Positions 5,624 through 8,319 of a DNA stretch of 8,319 nucleotides are shown piece after piece. Source of the stretch: Gemmatimonadota bacterium (GTDB lineage Bacteria; Gemmatimonadota; Gemmatimonadetes; Palauibacterales; Palauibacteraceae); contig JAUVTH010000058.1 of assembly GCA_030601615.1 (NCBI GenBank), forward strand, positions 1-8,319. Reading direction: 5' to 3'. Every line of letters begins with the position of its first letter. The stretch's first letter is position 1. Made by a program: the position numbers and the translations under genes. The notes under the pieces were generated by a model. The model made no database searches and was not told where the DNA came from. It was given only the letters and a program-made list of their open reading frames with translations.

Positions 5624-6838
5624 ATGCGGAGCACGGAGAGCTTTGTCCGCGAAGCGGAGCGCTGGAGCGCACATAATTATGCTCCGCTTCCGGTCGTCAT
5701 AGAGCGCGGGGACGGGTGCTGGGTATGGGACGTCGACGGCAGGCGCTACCTGGACATGCTGAGTGCGTATTCGGCCCTGAACCAGGGGCACAGGCATCCC
5801 GCGATCGTGGGTGCCCTCAAGGACCAGGCGGACCGGTTGACGCTGACCTCGAGGGCGTTCCACAACGATCGGATGGGAGCGTTCCTGAAGGCGCTCGCCG
5901 AGGCCACCGGATTCACTCGGGCCCTACCCATGAATACGGGCGCCGAGGCGGTCGAGACCGCGATCAAGGCGGCCCGCAAATGGGGCTACGAAGTCAAGGG
6001 AGTAGCGGAGGATCGGGCTGAGATCATCGTGTGCGAGAACAACTTCCATGGTCGCACCACGACGATCGTCGGTTTCTCGTCCGAGTCCCAGTACCGCGAC
6101 GGCTTCGGCCCGTTCGCGCCCGGCTTCCGGATGATTCCGCATGGCGAGATCGACGCGCTGGAGGCCGCCATCAACGAGAATACGGTGGCATTCCTGGTGG
6201 AGCCGATCCAGGGCGAGGGCGGCATCGTGGTTCCGCCGGACGGATTCCTCTCGCAGGCCCACGACCTGTGCAGGGCCAATCAGGTCCTGCTGCTCAACGA
6301 CGAGATCCAGACCGGCCTCGGTCGGACGGGCAGGCTCTTCTGTGGGGACTGGGACGGGACCCGGGGCGACATTCTCATCGTCGGCAAGGCCCTGGGAGGT
6401 GGTGTATACCCGGTTTCCGGCATCCTCGCCAATGACGAGATCATGGACGTGTTTCACCCCGGGGACCACGGCTCCACGTTCGGTGGCAATCCGCTCGGCG
6501 CGGCCGTCGGGCTGGCCTCGCTGAATGTAATCCTCGACGAAGAGTTGGCCGATCGAGCTCTGGACCTCGGAAGCTGGCTCATGGATCGCCTGCGTGAGCT
6601 GGACTCGCCGCACGTCCAGGAAGTCCGTGGCCGGGGTCTGATGATCGGCGTCGAGATCAAAGCGGAGTCGGGCACGGCCCGTCCGTTCTGTGAGGCCCTG
6701 AAGGAGCGCGGCATCCTGTGTAACGATACGCACCATCACACGATCCGCATCGCGCCACCGCTCGTCATCCAGCGGGAAACGCTGGAAGAAGCGCTCCCGA
6801 TCTTCGAGGAGGTCCTGCGGCCCGGCGCAGTCGCCTGA
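5624..6838 (+). CDS. rocD: Ornithine aminotransferase (ornithine--oxo-acid transaminase)
   Basis: This PLP enzyme transfers the delta-amino group of ornithine to 2-oxoglutarate, giving glutamate-5-semialdehyde and glutamate. It links arginine/ornithine breakdown to proline and glutamate and acts in the cytoplasm. The 404 aa cover the whole class III aminotransferase fold. Residues matching known human enzyme positions are Y19 (Y55), Y49 (Y85), F141 and R144 (F177, R180), E198 (E235), D226 (D263), the PLP lysine K255 in VGKALGGGVYPVS (K292) and R375 (R413). These features, with HNYAPLPV at 17-24 and MNTGAEAVETAIK at 103-115, separate it from acetylornithine and GABA aminotransferases. The ATG at 5624 has a strong AAGGAGA six nt upstream. 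No arginase or other rocD-associated gene lies in the window; it appears to be transcribed alone and ends in a hairpin terminator. Confidence 0.95.
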   Translation: MRSTESFVREAERWSAHNYAPLPVVIERGDGCWVWDVDGRRYLDMLSAYSALNQGHRHPAIVGALKDQADRLTLTSRAFHNDRMGAFLKALAEATGFTRALPMNTGAEAVETAIKAARKWGYEVKGVAEDRAEIIVCENNFHGRTTTIVGFSSESQYRDGFGPFAPGFRMIPHGEIDALEAAINENTVAFLVEPIQGEGGIVVPPDGFLSQAHDLCRANQVLLLNDEIQTGLGRTGRLFCGDWDGTRGDILIVGKALGGGVYPVSGILANDEIMDVFHPGDHGSTFGGNPLGAAVGLASLNVILDEELADRALDLGSWLMDRLRELDSPHVQEVRGRGLMIGVEIKAESGTARPFCEALKERGILCNDTHHHTIRIAPPLVIQRETLEEALPIFEEVLRPGAVA

Positions 6839-6892
6839 CCCGGGAGATGGCCACTGGTGCCAACGCCTGAAAGACGGCACCGCGACAGCACA

Positions 6893-6924
6893 AGGCGCCG
6901 GGAGGCGATTGCCCCCCGGCGCCT
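6893..6924. terminator. Hairpin terminator between convergent rocD and cyclophilin genes
   Basis: aggcgccggg (6893-6902) and cccggcgcct (6915-6924) form a perfect 10-bp stem that can extend inward past one mismatch. On the plus strand it is followed by ctttca, a weak U-rich tail that suits termination of rocD. On the minus strand the tail is tgtgctg, so it would serve the cyclophilin gene less well. Confidence 0.65.
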
Positions 6925-6952
6925 CTTTCATCCGGCCCTATGCGATCAACTT

Positions 6953-6975
6953 ACAGGGTCGGTGAAGAACCCTGT
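6953..6975 (-). terminator. Small hairpin overlapping the cyclophilin gene stop
   Basis: acagggt (6953-6959) and accctgt (6969-6975) form a 7-bp stem with a 9-nt loop. It begins at the last base of the TAA stop on the minus strand. No U-run follows, so it is a weak terminator or a 3'-end stabilising structure at best. Confidence 0.3.
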
Positions 6976-7625
6976 TACGGCTGAACGACTTTCGCCGAGA
7001 CGACCGTGACCGTCTCCACGGGCACGTCCTGCATGCCCGCCGCGGTGCCCGTTTCGACGGCGGCGATCGCGTCCACCACGTCCATCCCCTCGAGGACCGT
7101 TCCGAAGACGGCGTATCCCCACTGATTCGGCCCCTGCGCACCGTAGTCGAGGAAGGGGTTGTCGGTGTGGTTGATGAAGAACTGCGCCGACGCGCTATGC
7201 GGCGCGTTGGTCCGGGCCATCACGATCGTCCCCCGAACATTGTGCAGTCCGTTGTCCGACTCGTTGCGGATCGGCTCACGCGACCCTTCTCTCATCGTCA
7301 GATCGGCCTCAAAGCCACCGACCTGAATCATGAAGTCGGGGATCACCCGGTGAAACACGAGCCCGTCGTAGTGACCCGACTCCACGTAGGCCAGGAAGTT
7401 CTCCACGGTGATCGGCGCCTGGTCCGGATAGAAGCCGATGAGAATGTTCCCCATGCTCGTTTCGAGAAGGACCCTCGGTCCTTTTACTTCCGGTTGCTTC
7501 ATCGCACTGCCCTCCGCTCCACCAGGTTCACCGTTCGTGTCCGGCGAGCCCGCACAACCGACGGCGGGGACGGACAGCATGGTCGCCAGCGCGACCGATC
7601 TCAGGATTCCAGTCTTGATGCTCAA
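6975..7625 (-). CDS. Cyclophilin-type peptidyl-prolyl cis-trans isomerase, predicted lipoprotein
   Basis: The 216-aa protein catalyses cis-trans isomerisation of prolyl bonds during protein folding, here outside the cytoplasm. Residues 1-23 form a lipoprotein signal (K4, R9, hydrophobic core, then AVGC with C24 as the lipidation site), followed by a Gly/Glu/Pro-rich linker to about residue 48. The cyclophilin domain covers about 51-213: TSMGNILIGFYPDQAPITVENF at 56-77 (given here as a family match), FHRVIPDFMIQVGGF at 91-105 with catalytic R93 and Q101, NGLHNVRGTIVMAR at 125-138 and QFFIN at 148-152. The start codon is TTG at 7625: AGGAG lies 5 nt upstream and no ATG is available before the signal peptide. 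This TTG overlaps the TGA stop of the upstream plsC gene, implying translational coupling. Whether it resides in the inner or outer membrane is not shown. Confidence 0.93.
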   Translation of the reverse strand: MSIKTGILRSVALATMLSVPAVGCAGSPDTNGEPGGAEGSAMKQPEVKGPRVLLETSMGNILIGFYPDQAPITVENFLAYVESGHYDGLVFHRVIPDFMIQVGGFEADLTMREGSREPIRNESDNGLHNVRGTIVMARTNAPHSASAQFFINHTDNPFLDYGAQGPNQWGYAVFGTVLEGMDVVDAIAAVETGTAAGMQDVPVETVTVVSAKVVQP

Positions 7626-8319
7626 GGGTGCTCCTCTTCTCGGTTGAGTATCCTCTCGAACGTCTTTCTGTCGATCTCACCTGCCTGCAACTGCCGCAGC
7701 CCTGCGAGCTGCTTCCGCAGGATACCGATCACGTCGTCCGCGATCTCCTGGGCCTCCTCCTTGGAGCGCGGCCTGCCGACATAGTCCGAATAGTCGATCG
7801 GCTTCCCGAACGCCAGCCATATGTGCTTGAACAGCCGGGGAAAGGTAGCGCCCACCGGCAGCACATCATACAGACCGTCCATCGTTACCGGAACAACCAT
7901 TGGCTGGTTCGCCAGCACCACGAAGCCCGCACCTGGCCTGCCATCCCGGATCTCCCCATCCCGCGACCGGGTACCCTCCGGAAACAGGATCATCGTTCCG
8001 CCCCTGAGAGCACGGATCATCCGGTGCAGGGCCCGACTGTCCCGCCGCCCAGCCTTGATCGGGATGCACTTCCAGTTGTCAGCCCACCATGCCCGGAACG
8101 GGTTCTTGAAGAAGTTTTCCTCCGCTGCCGGGCTCCACGGAACGAGGTAGGGTCTGAGCAGCGACGGACCCAGGTAGGCCGCGGTTCCAACGAGGAATCC
8201 GTCGATCATCGTTTGATGATTGGATAGAAGCAGCGTGTTCCGCTTCCGGGGAACGTTCCCCCGGCCGATCACGGTCGCCCGATTCAGGACGTAGAACACG
8301 AGCCCCAGAAGCAGCACGG
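7622..8319 (-). CDS. plsC: 1-acyl-sn-glycerol-3-phosphate acyltransferase, N-terminus at or beyond window edge
   Basis: It is predicted to acylate lysophosphatidic acid to phosphatidic acid in phospholipid synthesis at the inner membrane. Numbered from a GTG at 8317, 231 aa are visible: a hydrophobic start (MLLLGLVFYVL), the acyltransferase box NHQTMID (H34, D39), block III FPEGTRS (112-118) and block IV VVPVTMDG (141-148, P143). These are the conserved LPLAT motifs in order. The frame is open to the edge and family members usually carry more N-terminal residues, so the true start probably lies outside and the GTG may be internal. The C-terminal tail after about 185 is charged and helical. 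Other LPLAT-family substrates are possible. Its TGA stop overlaps the TTG start of the cyclophilin gene, so the two form an operon. Confidence 0.9.
   Translation of the reverse strand, partial: VLLLGLVFYVLNRATVIGRGNVPRKRNTLLLSNHQTMIDGFLVGTAAYLGPSLLRPYLVPWSPAAEENFFKNPFRAWWADNWKCIPIKAGRRDSRALHRMIRALRGGTMILFPEGTRSRDGEIRDGRPGAGFVVLANQPMVVPVTMDGLYDVLPVGATFPRLFKHIWLAFGKPIDYSDYVGRPRSKEEAQEIADDVIGILRKQLAGLRQLQAGEIDRKTFERILNREEEHP

Noticed and set aside
5252..5863. 203-codon version of the mini-gene frame starting inside rocD antisense
   Set aside because: Only the last 37 codons look protein-like. The upstream part is Arg/Pro-rich, overlaps rocD and has no start signal.
5924..6931. 335-codon open frame on the minus strand opposite rocD
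   Set aside because: It is antisense to a complete ornithine aminotransferase and crosses the terminator hairpin at 6893-6924.
1..8319. CRISPR array, insertion sequence, tRNA, rRNA or defence island
   Set aside because: I saw no repeat-spacer pattern, transposase motif, terminal repeats, cloverleaf or rRNA-like stretch. The genes are metabolic or envelope-related.

Overview
The window is GC-rich, densely coded chromosomal DNA with seven recognisable or strongly coding genes, one small unknown gene and one tentative mini-gene. Nothing in it points to a mobile element, phage, CRISPR array, tRNA or rRNA. The best taxonomic guess is a Gram-negative bacterium close to Gemmatimonadota: an outer-membrane receptor-like protein, a lipoprotein cyclophilin and a secreted DUF1028-TPR protein all imply an envelope with a periplasm, and the receptor's plug-end pattern (YSRI followed by GTGD) resembles proteins I associate with that phylum. 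This placement is from memory and family resemblance, not from a search.

Left part (1-4010), minus strand: a promoter at 3981-4009 fires leftward into a small unknown gene (84 aa), followed by citrate synthase (gltA) and NADP-type isocitrate dehydrogenase (icd), which are only 27 bp apart. A two-part hairpin with a short U-run separates the small gene from gltA, so gltA-icd expression may be attenuated or partly uncoupled there. After icd comes a perfect 11-bp GC hairpin and then a gene for a TonB-receptor-like plug/beta-barrel protein that runs off the left edge. It has no stop codon inside the window; I read it directly as an open frame of 369 codons.

Middle (4011-6838): a divergent, AT-rich spacer of about 270 bp leads rightward into a secreted DUF1028 protein with a C-terminal TPR-like tail. 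Then comes a roughly 400-bp spacer holding a probable 37-aa single-membrane-span peptide on the minus strand with its own candidate promoter. Ornithine aminotransferase (rocD) follows on the plus strand, with all of its main active-site residues present.

Right part (6839-8319): a bidirectional-type hairpin terminator separates rocD from a leftward pair made of plsC (acyltransferase, truncated by the right edge) and a lipoprotein cyclophilin-type peptidyl-prolyl isomerase. The isomerase starts at a TTG codon overlapping the plsC stop codon.

Most of this is central and amino-acid metabolism plus envelope housekeeping. I do not see a clear undescribed multi-gene system. The items most worth following up are the small unknown gene and palindrome-bearing promoter at the head of the citrate synthase/isocitrate dehydrogenase cluster, the hairpin between that gene and gltA, the processing of the secreted DUF1028 protein, and the 37-aa membrane peptide.
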